Assembly: GCA_026545765.1 (NCBI GenBank)
Contig: JAIFAC010000162.1
Location: 94,564-158,563, forward strand
DNA length: 64,000 bases
From: Plantago major
Taxonomy: Eukaryota; Streptophyta; Magnoliopsida; Lamiales; Plantaginaceae
Reading direction: 5' to 3'
A program made the translations under genes and the position numbers. Positions 43,808 to 56,025 of the stretch are shown here, piece after piece. A model generated the notes under the pieces. The model ran no database searches. It was not told the DNA's origin and saw only the letters and a program-made list of their open reading frames with translations. Numbering within the stretch: the first letter of the stretch is position 1; the number at the start of each line of letters is the position of its first letter.

Positions 43808-45800
43808 CATCAGATTCGCACTTCAATCTCCCCTTTTCTTTCTTCACAACACCATCTCAAAACACCTGCAACCTGTATACAATTAGAGATATACTCCCCC
43901 TCAAGAACTCCCCCATAATCAAATAATCACACTTATTTATACTAATTAAGAACAAAAAGTCAAAACACAAAGTAGAGCAAATTATGAAAGCACAAAACTT
44001 AACATACTAATCATAACATCATCCATAAACATAATTTGTTCTAAGCATTAAAATATTATGTACTGTGAAAAATAATAAATTTTTAATCCAAAATAAGAGA
44101 TCATTGTTCAAATCATTCTCCCCCCTTATTGTGATGAAAGGAGACTCATCAAATTTCTTCGAACATTTAGCAGTCCTACTACATGTCCATCCAAGTTCTC
44201 AATCTGATCAAGGAGAGATTTATTCTGTCAGGTCGGTCGAATGACATTTGGTGTCGCAATCGTTATCCCAACAATGATCTCAACAAAGGTCACCTCTTCG
44301 TACATTTTCAACCCATGGAAGATCATGCTTTCTAATTCTCCCGTGTCGAACAGTATACCTAGGGCATGAAACTTCTTCACAAGCATGTCACCTTCCCTTT
44401 CAACCCTTGTTCACGATCAAACCATACAAAGCGTAAGGGTAGATGAGTTTTCGTCCTCCTCTAAACTTCAAGGTGCCCAGATGGTCGATAATCCTTTTTC
44501 CCATTGAAGTTCATCCTCAGAACCATCCTGCATAAGAGATCAAGAAGACTAGTGGAGATAACATTTGCATTTGTGGTCAGAGTCAATTGTGGATACATAA
44601 TCTAAACAACATGCATACAAGTGATGTGGAACTTCGCCCTAAACTCCTTATCTCACACGCTTATCACCACCGCTAGCACTTTGATTACCTCATTCCAATC
44701 CACACCAAATTCTCCTTCCTTAATATTAGAGTACCCAAATAGTGATTAATCCTACCAATGTAAAAACTATACACCTTACCTCTAACATATGATTTCGCAA
44801 ATTTAGAGCATCTTCATCGAGAATTTATCGACTTGTTAGCATAAATCTCCTTCACAACACTAGTGCGTAGTAATCTAGATTAATCACAAGATAAAGGACT
44901 CCCCTACTCCGTAAACTCATAAACTTTGTACTTTTGTACACATCCTCGATGATGGTCGCTTCAGCCACATTCCCTGCCCTTAATCTCATTCCATTTATCA
45001 CTAATCGCCTTAGTGTAAAACTTCACAGAAAATGCCTCATTCTCAAAAGTAGAACTCGAGACCGAGAAGAAGAATTTACCTCATTATTTCGTGTTGGCTC
45101 GCCAGATGCAACAACATCCTCTTCTTCGTCATCCTTCACCCTCTTCTTCGATTCTTCCTCACCTCTTCTCGTCCTCTTCTTCTTCCTCGAAGTTTCTTCA
45201 CCAAAATCCTCAATCAATTTCTCATTGTTGATGTTCGCATCGAGTGTCGTGAATCATCATTCTCGCATAGCATCCTCATAGTCAAGGGTTCTTCTTCGAG
45301 TGAGGGTTTCTTTTCCACTAAGGCGCATCCATCTCCCTACTTGTGTGCTTTTCCGCTGTTCTTCAAAGGAGTGGATTTCTCCGCATTAAAAGGAGGGTGA
45401 AGGAATTTCAATTTCGTAAACCCAGTTTCTTTGGAGAAGGAAGAATGCCTATGACCTTGTTATGGTACACAGGATTTGCAGTTTTTGTCCTCTTAAAGTG
45501 ACGTAGGAGAGGAATGTCATCAGAAGACCCAGATTTGGAGGGATTGACGGGAGATGTTTCCATGGTTGTTTCAGGGGTAGTGGTGGTGTCTGTTTGGGGA
45601 ATTTATGGAGTGATGGGCGGTGGAGTGGGTGAGGTTGGGGGTGTTGCAGAACTTCCAAAGCCTGCATTGATAAGTGTATCCATGGCAGAAGAAGAGTAGA
45701 TGCAATAGGAAGCTTTTTGCAGAGAGAGAAGGGAGCGAATGGAGGGATAAATGGAAAGGGTGTGGTTTTGTTAATATAACCCAATGATGGCGCCTGCACT
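43808..45800 (-). pseudogene. Copia D region between RNase H and 3' LTR, decayed coding sequence
   Basis: On the minus strand from about 45690, a proline/threonine-rich stretch (SPTPPPITP, TTTTPETTME) is followed by an acidic/basic block, and then by fragments such as KVYSFYIGRINHYLGTLI and MLSPLVFLI. These resemble the plant-transposon domain found downstream of pol or in gag-like ORFs of some plant retroelements. Many stops and shifts are present. The position between pol and the 3' LTR fits the env-like/extra ORF of SIRE-type elements. Assignment is by position more than by sequence. Confidence 0.45.
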
Positions 45801-46640
45801 CAAAAGTCTCACTTTTTTAGTGAAACAATGTGTCTTGTTTGGCAAAAAGTGCTTTGGTAATAAAAACTACATGTTAAGGAAAGAGATTTGCACAATATAT
45901 CTTTCCATACAAGTGTATGTAAGAATGTTAGACTAAAATTATAGCAATCTTCGATCAACAAGTAACCAATAGAGACTAGAGAAGATGTTGACAATTAATT
46001 AAACAATACTGAACGAATTTATCAAGAGAAAAATCGAGTATCATAATTTTTCAAATCACTTTACATGTCAAACATCCACCGTCATTCAAACATTGGTACA
46101 CTGCTTTCTTAATGTGGTCTACCCAAAACCAAAACTCACAGAAACATATTGAGGAAACACAAAATCCCTCCCTAAAGACCGGCAGGTATACCTGTGCTCT
46201 GATGTAGGACAAGAGATAAGAAAGAATACTAATAATCAAAACTTCACATTGTCGTATCACACTTGAACTTTCATACCTTAATAAGACTCATTTATATTTC
46301 GAGTGAAAAGTGCTCAAGTTCAAAATCACACCTTGTTACGCACTTTAGAAAAGTAAATTAAAACATAAGCAAATGGTTGATTGCTAATTTTAGAGATGAT
46401 TCAATGTAGTCTTAGAGAATCTTGGACTTGGATAAGTCGGGAAATAGCATACATCAACAAAAGTTCGCCCCATCGCTCTTTTTCGTGGCCTTCATCGGGC
46501 TCTTTATTTTGCTTCCAATAAATAAGACATAGTGCCTTTCGCAAAACAGAGAAGATAAGAGTACCTCAAACTTGATTTTAAAAGAGCTTTTCAAGTACTT
46601 GGTTCAAGTGCAATGCAAGATCGCTCAAAACTTCAAAGAA
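45801..46640 (-). other. Copia D interior, no readable protein
   Basis: Short ORFs without family features on both strands. The stretch lies between RNase H and the extra 3' region. Confidence 0.4.
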
Positions 46641-47340
46641 AAGAGAGAGAAGAGATAGAGAAAAAAAAAAAAAAAACCAAAGAATAAGAATATATGTTTA
46701 AGATTTTGAGTAATGATCTGATTCCTAAAGATGATAGGAGTAGTAAAGTAATCTAACATTATCAAAGAACCGTCACTCTTAGACTATAACCAATAAGCAT
46801 ATTTTTCAACCAAGTAAATAGAGTGACACTACCCCCTTTTTGAATACTTTCAGACTTAGTGGATGATAAGACACAGTTTTTTTTTCCTTGTCATACCATG
46901 ATACCGAATTTTTATCAAGATAAAAACATTCACCACTGGTAGATTTCATGTCATCCAATTCTCCAGACCAATCAGCAAGCATCACTAAATCTCCATTGAT
47001 TAGTGTCTGTTTCTCTACTATACCATAATCTTAAGCTAACATCCCCATATATAAATAGCAATAAACCCTTAAAATTTTGTGGAGGGCTTGGGATTATGGT
47101 AGTACTGTACATGCCGAGAATCAATTTGCTTCGCAGCTGTAGATAAAGTGGCCTTTCTATCACAATTCTTTCCAAAGGTTGTTGCCATCGCTCTCCTAAC
47201 ATCGACTGATGTGTTTCTTCGCATAATGACCACCGATTTTGTGGTTCATATCCCGCAGAGTATAACATCCATATGAGACTCAAAAGTAGTTCCTTCTTTG
47301 TGTCACTTTCGTGAATCCTCGAGAAGATTGAACAACCCAT
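46641..47340 (-). pseudogene. Copia D RNase H remains
   Basis: The minus-strand ORF 46972-47340 ends in LRLWYSRETDTNQWRFSDA, which is the copia RNase H start (family GLWYS...L.GFSDADWAG). The following frame gives DDMKSTSGECFYLD (family DRKSTSGYCFFLG) and SWYDKEKK. Stops follow. The RT catalytic region is not found upstream, so it was lost by an internal deletion. Confidence 0.7.
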
Positions 47341-48040
47341 TGTTGTTGCAACCGCTTTATCGACCTTTTCAATGGTTCCTTTGTTCGACTTGAAATGGTT
47401 AGACTAGCGTGAGATTTCACATACGTGTTTTCAACACTACTCATGACATATCAATTATTGTGAGATCCGACTCTTAGCACACTCATACCATTTAGATCAA
47501 CCACAAGACAAGAATGTTTATCAAAGTGTACTTTCGCATCATCATTACATAATCGACTCACACTCAAAGAAGTCAGCAATTAATCCCCGAATCAAAAGAA
47601 CATTCTTGAGACCGGAAACCCTAGGATGTTCAAGGTTCCTTTTCCCAAGGCTTTACCTCGAGTACCTCCTCCATGTCACAATCCCAGCTATTGAGGTATC
47701 GATTCTTAAGGTATTCCTTTCAGACTGCTATGTGCCTCGAGCACCCACCGTCAAGTACCACATACCGCATTGTTAGAATCTATAGTAGATATAACAACTT
47801 TGCAATCGTAAGTCGCTTGGGACCTCTCGATTGTTTCTCTTAGACGACCCTTTTGCTTTGAGTGTTGCCAGATTGTTGGTCAACAATATTACAGAGTCGG
47901 GTTTTCGAGAAATATGATTAGTGACCTAACCTTCCAATAGTGATAGTTGGTTCCATCTAGCATCGTATCCTGCTTGCACTAGAATCGATCAATCCATCAA
48001 GCACAAAATCCACAAACCTATGAATTAGGTGCTCGCTTGA
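47341..48040 (-). pseudogene. Copia D protease and GAG-pre-integrase remains
   Basis: On the minus strand at about 47770 RYVVLDGGCSRHI is readable, the SIRE/Tork-type protease site (family WYLDSGCSRHMTG) with the catalytic DSG changed to DGG. Then KALGKGTLNILGF and a degenerate GLTANLLSVSRLCDDD-type segment lead into the GAG-pre-integrase. Integrase is absent. The bases next to the right LTR do not give a clean primer site. Confidence 0.65.
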
Positions 48041-48346
48041 TGTCAATTGAAATAATTAAATGACCTAACTCAGACTTCTAACACACTATTAAGAACAATG
48101 TTATGCAAACAGCTAAAGATATGCGCATCACTAAGTAAAATATCATCATGGCTAATGTTGTCCTAAAGAATACTAATCAAACACATTAAATAATAAGAAC
48201 ACAACGGAAAGTAAAGCTAGAGACCAGAATAAATCTTAAAGGTGTATATGAATATACATGTCAGGCCTTAAAGCTAAATATCCACTATCAATAAAAGAGT
48301 TATAAACTAGGTTTAAGTTTCTACAAGACCAATGTTATATATTCAC

Positions 48347-49230
48347 CGTTGATACGAAAATATGTCCAATCCATAAAGGACCTAGGAACGAATCCTAAGG
48401 CCCTAAGTCATCCATGGATCCGAGTCACTATAGTCCGAGTCGATGGTCCGATTCGTCAACCAACCATGGTCCCACCCACCTTAGAAGAAAGGAACAAAGG
48501 ATCCTGAGCCTGTGAGGTCCGACTAGGATTTAGGTCCGACCCATCAAGGTCCGAACCACCTTGGAACAAGAAGACAAGTATCAAACAAAGACTGCCTCGA
48601 CCCAAGCCCTCCGACCTTGACGATTACTCGGATCCAAAGATGACAATCTCATAAAGCAACCAAGCAAATAGACACCAAAGAGTGAGATGTTCGAACCTAG
48701 GTACTCCGAATCGGAAGAGTTAGACAGGCAGGATAACTTCCTCAGCTAAACAGCCAAATATGGTCCGGACCAAGCGTCCGGACCCCTCTCTCCGAACCTG
48801 GGATCTCGGAAGACCTAGTCAAATCCTCCACAACCCTTCCAACAATGACTAATCTACCCCTGAAGCCCAAAATTGGCATGGGCTAAGCTTCATTGTTGGG
48901 TCATGGGCCTAATACTTGTCTTAGTGGCTCAATCATGGCCGTACACATGGCGCAATCCTAGCAAGCCCTCCATTTTGATGATAGCCTATAAATAGGCACA
49001 CATCCCCACAAGATCAAGTAAGTCACATTGCCATCCTATTATCTTATACTACACAGAGTCGATCTTCAGTCGCTCTTGAGTAAAGTCTCAAATCGCTCGA
49101 CACTTAGCAAATCGGATCCTAACCCCCTCCAAGTTACTTGTGCAGATCTCACCATGCCTCTTATGGATACTTGATAAGTGAAGGAAAGCAAGACAACTCA
49201 TTAAGTGTTCGGGGAGTTCTAACCCCAACA
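48347..49230 (+). mobile_element. Solo LTR of an unidentified retrotransposon
   Basis: The 884-bp stretch starts CGTTGATACG and ends ACCCCAACA, so its termini are (T/C)GTTG/CAACA. Flanks TTCAC and CTCAC are a 5-bp duplication with one mismatch. It is absent from the matching place in the left LTR. A TATA-like 'cctataaataggca' at about 48986 on the + strand suggests an RNA start. It is more GC-rich than its surroundings. Confidence 0.8.
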
Positions 49231-49557
49231 CTCACCACTAAGGTATCTTCGTTATGCACTAGACATACAAAATATAACGAAAGTTTAGCTAAAGTACAAG
49301 ACAAAGAATATTATGTGTACATAGTCGACTAGCTCTATTCTTGCACACTTGAATCAAAGAACCATCTATTGTATTTATAGAGTTTTGAACATCCAGAAGA
49401 GATGCTTCATAGATCTTGTTACCTTGCATAAGATCTTCCCTTGTTTTCTCAAAATTCCTTCTTTCAAAGATATTGCATTCTCTTTAGATCTTCAAAATCT
49501 TTCCTTCCTTAAATCTTCACATCTCATTCCTTCCTTCTTCGATTTATTCCAAACCCG

Positions 49558-50860
49558 TGATGTGCTCAAATTAGTACTTGATAAAACAAAGTAACTAAAG
49601 CATTTGTTGTAATGCATTTTAACTATGAGGTCGATCTCAAGGAGCTAACTAAGCTGCTATGAGGTTTTTGAGTATCAAATCGTTTGAAGTTTGCAAATAA
49701 CAGATAAAAGTTTGAGTTTGTTTGAAGATTAAACTAAAGAAAACTGAAAATAATTTGAATCAAGAAGAGAGAAATAGACACGGTAGCTTTTGATTAATTG
49801 AATCTAGGATCTAACACTTGTTCATATATGTCATGCTTATTTTTCCAAACAGACATCAATTCAATTCATCCAAGACATTCTTTGAAAGTTTGAAGCAGTG
49901 GAATCAATCAATTGTCAGATGATCGATTCTTAACCGGAATGAATTTGAGAATACAGATTAAGTGTATTAAAATCGGGTTCTTACGAAGTTACGAGAATAG
50001 TTTAACACATATGGACAAACCCTAGGTTAAGACCCCAAATCGATTAATCCTACCTGAGGCAAAGATTCATCAAGAGTTTAGCTACTCATATCAATGGTGA
50101 TAACAAGCATAATCACAAGCATAATCGAATTAAGCATCATGAAATGAACATAAATCAATCAATCAATCAATCACAAAGTAGAAGATCATGATCCAATGTC
50201 AACGTACGATTACAATGGTGAAATATGCAAAAGCAAGGCAAGAACTGTTAGGTTCTTCCTCGAGAGAACAAGGAAAAGAATAGAAGAATAGAACTCAAAA
50301 GAAGTGAAAAGAAATCATCAAAACGCCAATGTAAAATGATTTTCAGAAAATGCCGCAGGTCGCAACCTAGGTAATGCCGGTCGCGACCTGCGGCAAGGCA
50401 GTTCACCGTTGGTCGCGACCTGCGCGAGGAGTTTTTCTCAATCATATTCAAACGTTCGTATCATTTTCTACAGGAAGAAGTTTCTCATGCTGTAAAAACT
50501 AAAGTTGTAGCCCTTTGAATTATCTTTCCGTGGCCACCGAGATCATGTCAATCGAACGTCATATGAGAGAGTTATGGCTAAAATGGCTAGACTGCTCCGT
50601 AAAACTTCACTTTTGCAAGCTTCGCTAAAACGACTTTCAAATCTTCGTCCGAACTCCGAATCCACTTCCGTTTTCGCCCAGTTACTCTACATTCAAAGAT
50701 CTAAACCCAATGTTTTCACTCCGATATTACCTTCGGAACACAAAAATCCTACAAAACACAAGACACATAAAAATGCACAAAATACGCTACGAAAGACAAA
50801 TAGAGACGAACAAAAGCTGGTAAATAGAACGAAATGAGAGCCTAAAATACAGGCTCATCA
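49558..50860 (-). mobile_element. X-family solo LTR (copy X1)
   Basis: The 1303-bp stretch starts TGATGTGCTC and ends GGCTCATCA, with TGATG/CATCA termini. Flanks ACCCG and ACCTG are a 5-bp duplication with one mismatch. The left LTR of element D shows the unoccupied site ('ccaaacctgttcc' at 43648). It is the best-defined member of family X. ORFs inside it (for example 50574-50837) recur as 9443-9751 and are LTR sequence. Confidence 0.88.
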
Positions 50861-51020
50861 ACCTGTTCCTATAACACAATCAAACAACTAAAATCGTGGA
50901 ACAAGGTTAAGTTAGTGAATAAAGGCAAAATCCTAATTTATAGAAAATAAAGTGCAACATACGTAATACCATCATTGGGCTTAACATTGATAGTAAACTA
51001 CTATCGTTGTTGTGACAACA

Positions 51021-51872
51021 GTTACTGTATCTTGCACTTTCAGATTCCTTAGACAACAAAGTTTTAGTGTAGAGGGAGGGGGTGAATACATTTAAAAACT
51101 TTTTGTGACTAAACAGTGTTTTCTCAGAAAGCTTTTAGGTTGTTGAAACTTTAGTCTATCAAGGAGCGGAAAAGTTATAATAAGTGCTAAAGTGTAACTT
51201 TCAGAAAGAAGTTTAAGCAGATAGTCAAATATGTTTGTTGAAACGTAAATTGCAGAAAGTAAATTACTACTAAAGATTTATAGTGATATCTCAAGATGGT
51301 GTAATCCTTCAACTAATCCACTTCGCCTTCACTAAGGACTTGAATTCACTATGATAAGAAACCGAGTTACGCTACAATATCCTATCACTAGTCAAATTTC
51401 ATTTCCTTCAAAGTTCCCAACTTTGAATCCCTAAACTTTTCCTTAACTTCCCAAGTCAAGTAATCTAGTTCCCTTTCCAAGGGTTCTTCCTTAATTAGCT
51501 TTCTCATATAAGTACTTCCTATACCCTCTTTGTTTGATGAACACCTGTTTGAGATTTCTATGTAAGGTAATATCAAGGCAATGATCACTTAGATAACAAT
51601 AATGTTATTTTCAAAGGATCAAGAAAACTCAACCAAAGTTCTTTTATTTCAAAGACTTAGTATATTGTTTCTGGTAACAAGACTTGTTCTTGTTTAGAAG
51701 AAAGAACTAAGTCGCAACTTAGCAAATCTTAAGTCTTGAGAGGGGATAGGGACTTAGGAACTCGAGAGCTTTTTGGTCGCAACTGGAAGCTCGAGTGTGT
51801 TTGCCAGATAGCTTCAGTGTGTTCTCTTGATTGGGTATTTTCTCAAGTTCAAAGTGTATTTATTTATAGGCG
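51021..51872 (-). repeat. R3a: LTR-like repeat
   Basis: It begins near a polypurine-like stretch adjoining element D and contains 'ccttagacaacaaagtttta', followed by 'ggtgaatacatttaaaaac'. Similar sequence recurs at 54793-55640 (R3b) and 55718-56025 (R3c). On the minus strand 'cctataaataaatacac' near 51870 looks like a TATA box, so I read it as a minus-strand LTR. It is cut by X2 and resumes at 53074. Confidence 0.55.
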
Positions 51873-53073
51873 TGATGTGCTCAGAGTTTTAATATTGTTG
51901 TAATGCCCGCAACCCCTAAATTAAATTACGCTTAAGTCCACAAATCCACGTAATAGCGGAATGTCGCTCTCCACGAACACTTAGCATAGGAAAAACAAGT
52001 AAGAAAGCGGTTTGCATGTAGTCGATGACAATCGCTTTATATAGAAGATGAATCTTAACGGTTTTGTTATCAATGGGTCAAGCGTAATTTCGACCTAGCT
52101 CGTCTATGCTACTCCCAACTTCCTAATTATCACACTATGTAATTTCTAACGACAATGCATAATACTAAATATTAAGACGCAATGATACCAGACTTTACTC
52201 ACCATCAAAACTGTTGTGTCACTCAATAGAACATCACGCCACGAAGGACGATAGAGTTGTATAATTACGGATTACGCCTAATAACTATTTCATTAATATA
52301 TCACAAGATATAAAGAAGTAGCACAGCGAGTTTCGCGATTCGCCTTTACATTAAGTGTTTAGCTACTCATGATCAAAGTATTCTAGCACAAACTAACAAG
52401 AATCGAAAATTGCAAGAAAGGAAAAGGAAGCTTAGTATTTGATATCTTCGCTGCCCTGGTTTCCTCTCCTTGCCATCGACGTCGTGGTTTTGCGGTTTTG
52501 GGGTTTCACTTCCCCGAGGACTGGTTCTCTCTCAAGAGAGCTGCTTTGATCGCGGTGAATGATTATGAGACCCCAAGAGTCTTATTTATACTGCAAAATC
52601 CATGCTTTGGCCATTGTGTATAATGAAGGTTTAGAAAGGTGAGATCTAGCCAAACAGACCAGGAAAGGTCTTAATTCAAGAATATTCTCATGACCACCTG
52701 CGGGTGGCCGCAGAACTTCGATCTCGCCAGATTCCTGTCTGTTTCCTTCATTCTTCAATTTCGGGCTTCGTACATCCGTTTCCTCGAAAAATGGTCTTCT
52801 ACAATGTTGTGGCATTTTCAATTATCTTTGCATTGGTTGGTCACATGCCATGTTTGGACACCTTGAACTCCGTACGGCAAATCAAGATATTTCTTCATTC
52901 TTCTCGATTCGCACAAATATGACGTTTGGCACAAAATCGTAATTCCTAAATGCGATCACACCCTACAAAATACACAAGAAGTTGGTAATTGGCCATAATA
53001 TGATATAAATATTGAATCTTGGGCAAAAAAGAGGGTCTAAAAGTAGGTAAAATCGCATGTCGTTGTCACATCA
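51873..53073 (-). mobile_element. X-family solo LTR (copy X2)
   Basis: It starts TGATGTGCTCAGAG and ends GTTGTCACATCA. Shares 'cacttagcataggaa' and 'ctacaatgttgtggcatttt' with X3. No clean 5-bp target duplication (aggcg against tcgct). It is inserted into R3a, whose sequence appears to continue after it. Confidence 0.75.
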
Positions 53074-53363
53074 TCGCTTTAAACTTTGAAAGCTTATTCA
53101 CTTTACTAAGAGTTCTTCAATTCTTGTAGCTTGCTTGTTGATGATGTCCTTGGTCTTCTTCATAATGGTTAAGTAAAATTATATTTAGAGACCTATCATC
53201 CCATACAAGTAACTCATATCGCCTAAGTACATTTCCTCTCTTACAATGTCCGCCTAAAACCCATGGATTAAGAGTACTCTACTTGATGAACTAAATAGCA
53301 TGCATTGTTACTTGTCAAAATCTATAGCTTATTCTAACAGTTAATAAGTTAGTAAAATTATTC
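53074..53363. other. R3a continuation, otherwise nothing recognised
   Basis: The first ~100 bp look like the rest of the interrupted R3a LTR. The remainder shows no gene. Confidence 0.35.
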
Positions 53364-53950
53364 TTTCAGCTAAAGTTTGGTCTGACTTTGTGTGTTTTGA
53401 CATATTTGAGTAGTTTTAGTAAAACTGACGTATATTCTTCCACGCATATACAAATCAGGCAATTATAAATTCCTAGTAAACTAGACTCATATATCTTTAA
53501 AATGGTATACATCACGATCCTATTTATGTGTGAATGAAATCAGACTTTCAGTTGAAGTTGAGTACAACTTGTGTGTTTTGACATATTTGAGCAATTTTAG
53601 TAAATGTGATGTAGATTCTTCTACAAATATGAAACATGAAAATTAAAAATTCTTCGTAAAGTATACTCTTACATCTTTGAAATTGTATAGGCCATCATGC
53701 CTAGTTATGTGTGAGTAAATCAGATTTACAGTTAAGTTGAGTCTGACTTGTAAGTGTTGACATATATTTGAGCAGTACTTTTAGTAAATCTAACGTAGAT
53801 TCATCCACAGATATGCAAATTACAAAATTTTAAATTCTCAGTAAAATAGACTCGCATATACTCGAATTGGTAGATTCTACAAGGCCTAGTTATGTGTTAT
53901 TGAAATCATATTTTAAGTTCAAATCGTGTGAAATCATATATTTAAGTAAT
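53364..53950. repeat. Diverged ~181-bp tandem repeat, three monomers and a part
   Basis: Monomers start at about 53364, 53546 and 53727, with a fourth partial from about 53910. Landmarks recur at equal spacing: 'gtgtgttttgacatatttga' near 53390 and 53571, and 'aagtgttgacatatatttga' near 53752. 'Ttttagtaaa' and 'ctagttatgtgtga' also recur. The monomer length is in the satellite range. The copies are diverged, so the array is old. Confidence 0.75.
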
Positions 53951-54334
53951 TATTTTCTTACATTTTTTTGGGAAAATGATTCAATAATGTGTAACTATGG
54001 AGGTCGTGTCAGCACAGTGGAGAAGAACTGAACTGAGTATATGTACGGGGGGTGTGAATAACAAAATAGGTAAAAGTATGTTAAAAAAAACCTAAAAAGT
54101 GAATTACCATATAGTTGTATTACTAAGGCATTGTTTGGTTTACATTGGTAATGAATAATAGTGAAATTAAAAGTCAACTATAAATATAAATTTGGAGGTT
54201 GGGTGTAATTGTTTTCATAATTGTGCGTTATATATGTAATTAGAAAACTTAGTAGGGGTGTCAAAGTAATGAGCCCTTACAACAATAACGCTTGTATTAT
54301 ATTGTGATTTTGTTTCTCACTCTAACTGAAATAG
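53951..54334 (+). other. Upstream of VAP-d exon 1, nothing recognised
   Basis: AT-rich. The stretch 'ggcattgtttggtttacatt' at about 54128 resembles a MITE terminus but no partner is close. Would include the former VAP-d promoter. Confidence 0.4.
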
Positions 54335-54413
54335 ATTAGTACCAATGACCTACTTCAAATCGAGCCTCCGGAGCTTCTACTTCAAATCGAGCCTCCAGAA
54401 CTTCGACTTCCAT
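54335..54413 (+). pseudogene. VAP-d exon 1 with start codon lost and 27-bp duplication
   Basis: 54350-54376 and 54377-54403 are near-perfect tandem copies (CTACTTCAAATCGAGCCTCC...). The exon ends CTTCCAT before GTACGT, the same phase 1 border as in VAP-b and VAP-c. The codon that should be ATG is ATT, and a TAG lies just upstream in another frame. Confidence 0.8.
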
Positions 54414-54792
54414 GTACGTAACTTTCAGTGGACATTGCTCCTCCTCTAAATTTTCTCATTGTATCTTGTCATGTTATGCCTTCATTATAATTCCTTACAC
54501 ATAAAGAAGTTAGGTTTGGAATTATCAACTTTCATGTTCTGTGGCTATTACCGAGATTTTAGTAGGGCTTTTACAAAATATCTACAACACTGTCACCCAT
54601 AAAAGTTGGTCAAAGATTAATCACAATCAATTAAGACGTAACCTTTTCTCCTTTTTTAAAATTAGAATTTATTTTTTAAAGCATGTGACAAAGTATTTTT
54701 TTAAAATCTATTTTAATTTGTTTCATTTTCTTTTCAATTTTATTATTTTCAACCTCCAAAACATTCAAATTCTAATAAGTTATTCAAAGTGA

Positions 54793-55640
54793 TTGGCGAT
54801 ACAACTTTAAAAACTATTGTGCAATTCAAAGTGATTGATGATACTTATCTTTCATAGAGGTAGCAGAAGTCTCTAAGTAAGTGATGACCAGTGATTCCAA
54901 GTGAACATATAAGGTCAAGTAAATTTACTCTGGTAGCATAATCCTTCAAATATTCCACTTCGCCCTTACTAGTACTTGAATTCACTAAAGCAAATGATGA
55001 GTTCCATTACAATCTGATCCTTAGTTAAATATCGTTCTACCCAAAGTTCCCAGCTTTGTATACTTGAGTTGATTCATTTACTTTCCAAGTTAAGTACTTT
55101 CGGCCCCTTCAATGGATTTTCCTTCTCGCTTCTTCATTTTTGACACGCATATTCATTGGTTTGTCTATAGGGGTTTATCGAAATCAGTTTTTCTTAGTAA
55201 CAATATTACAGTTACATAGCAAACTAACATGTTATTTAGCACACAGTTAAGTATTTTTCAGCTATTTGCCCATCCAATTTTAGTTGAGTCCACGGTTATC
55301 AGTTTTAGTTGAGACAAACTCAATTAAACTCAAACACTTATTTTAACTCTACAAAAACCTATAAAATTTTAACTCTATAGAAAACACAAAATTTTCACAT
55401 CTCAATTAAAATTTAGTTACTATTCATCAGTTATATATACCTCAATTAAAGTTCCGTGCCAAACAACCCGTAAAATATTCAACTTCTTTTAGACATAAAA
55501 TATTCAAGTCAAGTTCTTGTATTTCAAAGATTGAGTATATTGCATAGAATATTGAACACTTAATGTTTTACAAGTCTATGTTCAAGTTCAACTCCATACA
55601 AGTTTCTCCGCAAAGCTAAGTCTTGGAGGTGATTTTTAGA
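54793..55640 (-). repeat. R3b: second copy of LTR-like repeat R3, with an insertion
   Basis: It matches R3a ('aattcaaagtgattgatgat' region, 'taatccttcaaatattccac', 'cttgtatttcaaaga-t-agtatatt'). The stretch 55255-55475 is absent from R3a and looks like a small insertion of unknown type. Confidence 0.55.
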
Positions 55641-55717
55641 ATGTTTGAGCACTTAAAAAGCTTAATTGACAACAAATGAATATGAAAAATAATTTAATTA
55701 ATATGAATTGTTGCTCC

Positions 55718-56025
55718 CTTAGACAACAAGGTTAAAGACGCAGGGAGGGTGTGGATGATTATTAAAAACTTTTGTGTCTACAAACAACTTAGCAATTCAA
55801 AGTGATTGATGATACTTATCTTTCAAAGGTAGCATAAGTCTTTAAGTAAGTGTTGAGTTAACAAATAATTTGCTCAAAGTAAATTTACTCGGATTTTATA
55901 GTGGTATTCAAATCTAGCGTAATCCTTCAACTATTCCATTCCGCCCTTACTAGGACTTGAATTCACTAAGGCAAAAGATGAGTTCATTTACAGTCTTATT
56001 GTAGTTAAATCTCGTTCTATCTAAA
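55718..56025 (-). repeat. R3c: third, truncated copy of repeat R3
   Basis: It starts 'gctcccttagacaacaaggt', as in R3a, and runs to 'tctcgttctatctaaagttt', where LINE sequence begins. Confidence 0.55.

Larger units (their letters stand above)
42935..51020 (-). mobile_element. Copia element D (SIRE/Maximus-like), rearranged, with two solo LTRs in its right LTR
   Basis: Homologous LTRs lie at 42935-43807 and 48041-51020. The right one is stretched by insertions at 48347-49230 and 49558-50860. The 4.2-kb interior reads on the minus strand: protease, GAG-pre-integrase, a deletion of most integrase and RT, RNase H, a long non-pol region, then a polypurine tract near 43830. The 3' extra region is typical of SIRE-like copia. 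Both LTRs have polypurine-like sequence on their right and, for the left one, a primer site on its left, so the structure looks like a recombined tandem. Confidence 0.75.
48041..51020 (-). repeat. Right LTR of copia element D, interrupted twice
   Basis: It starts TGTCAATTG and ends GTGACAACA. Uninterrupted length would be about 800 bp. The two insertions are themselves solo LTRs with target duplications made from this LTR's sequence, so they inserted after it. Confidence 0.78.

Noticed and set aside
45023-45281. Serine-rich and Glu/Lys-rich ORFs on opposite strands
   Set aside because: Complementary low-complexity sequence (tcttcttc) within the decayed copia D interior.
50340-50420. Palindromic 'ggtcgcgacctg' repeats as a regulatory site
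   Set aside because: They lie within an X solo LTR and are part of that repeat; nothing links them to a host gene.
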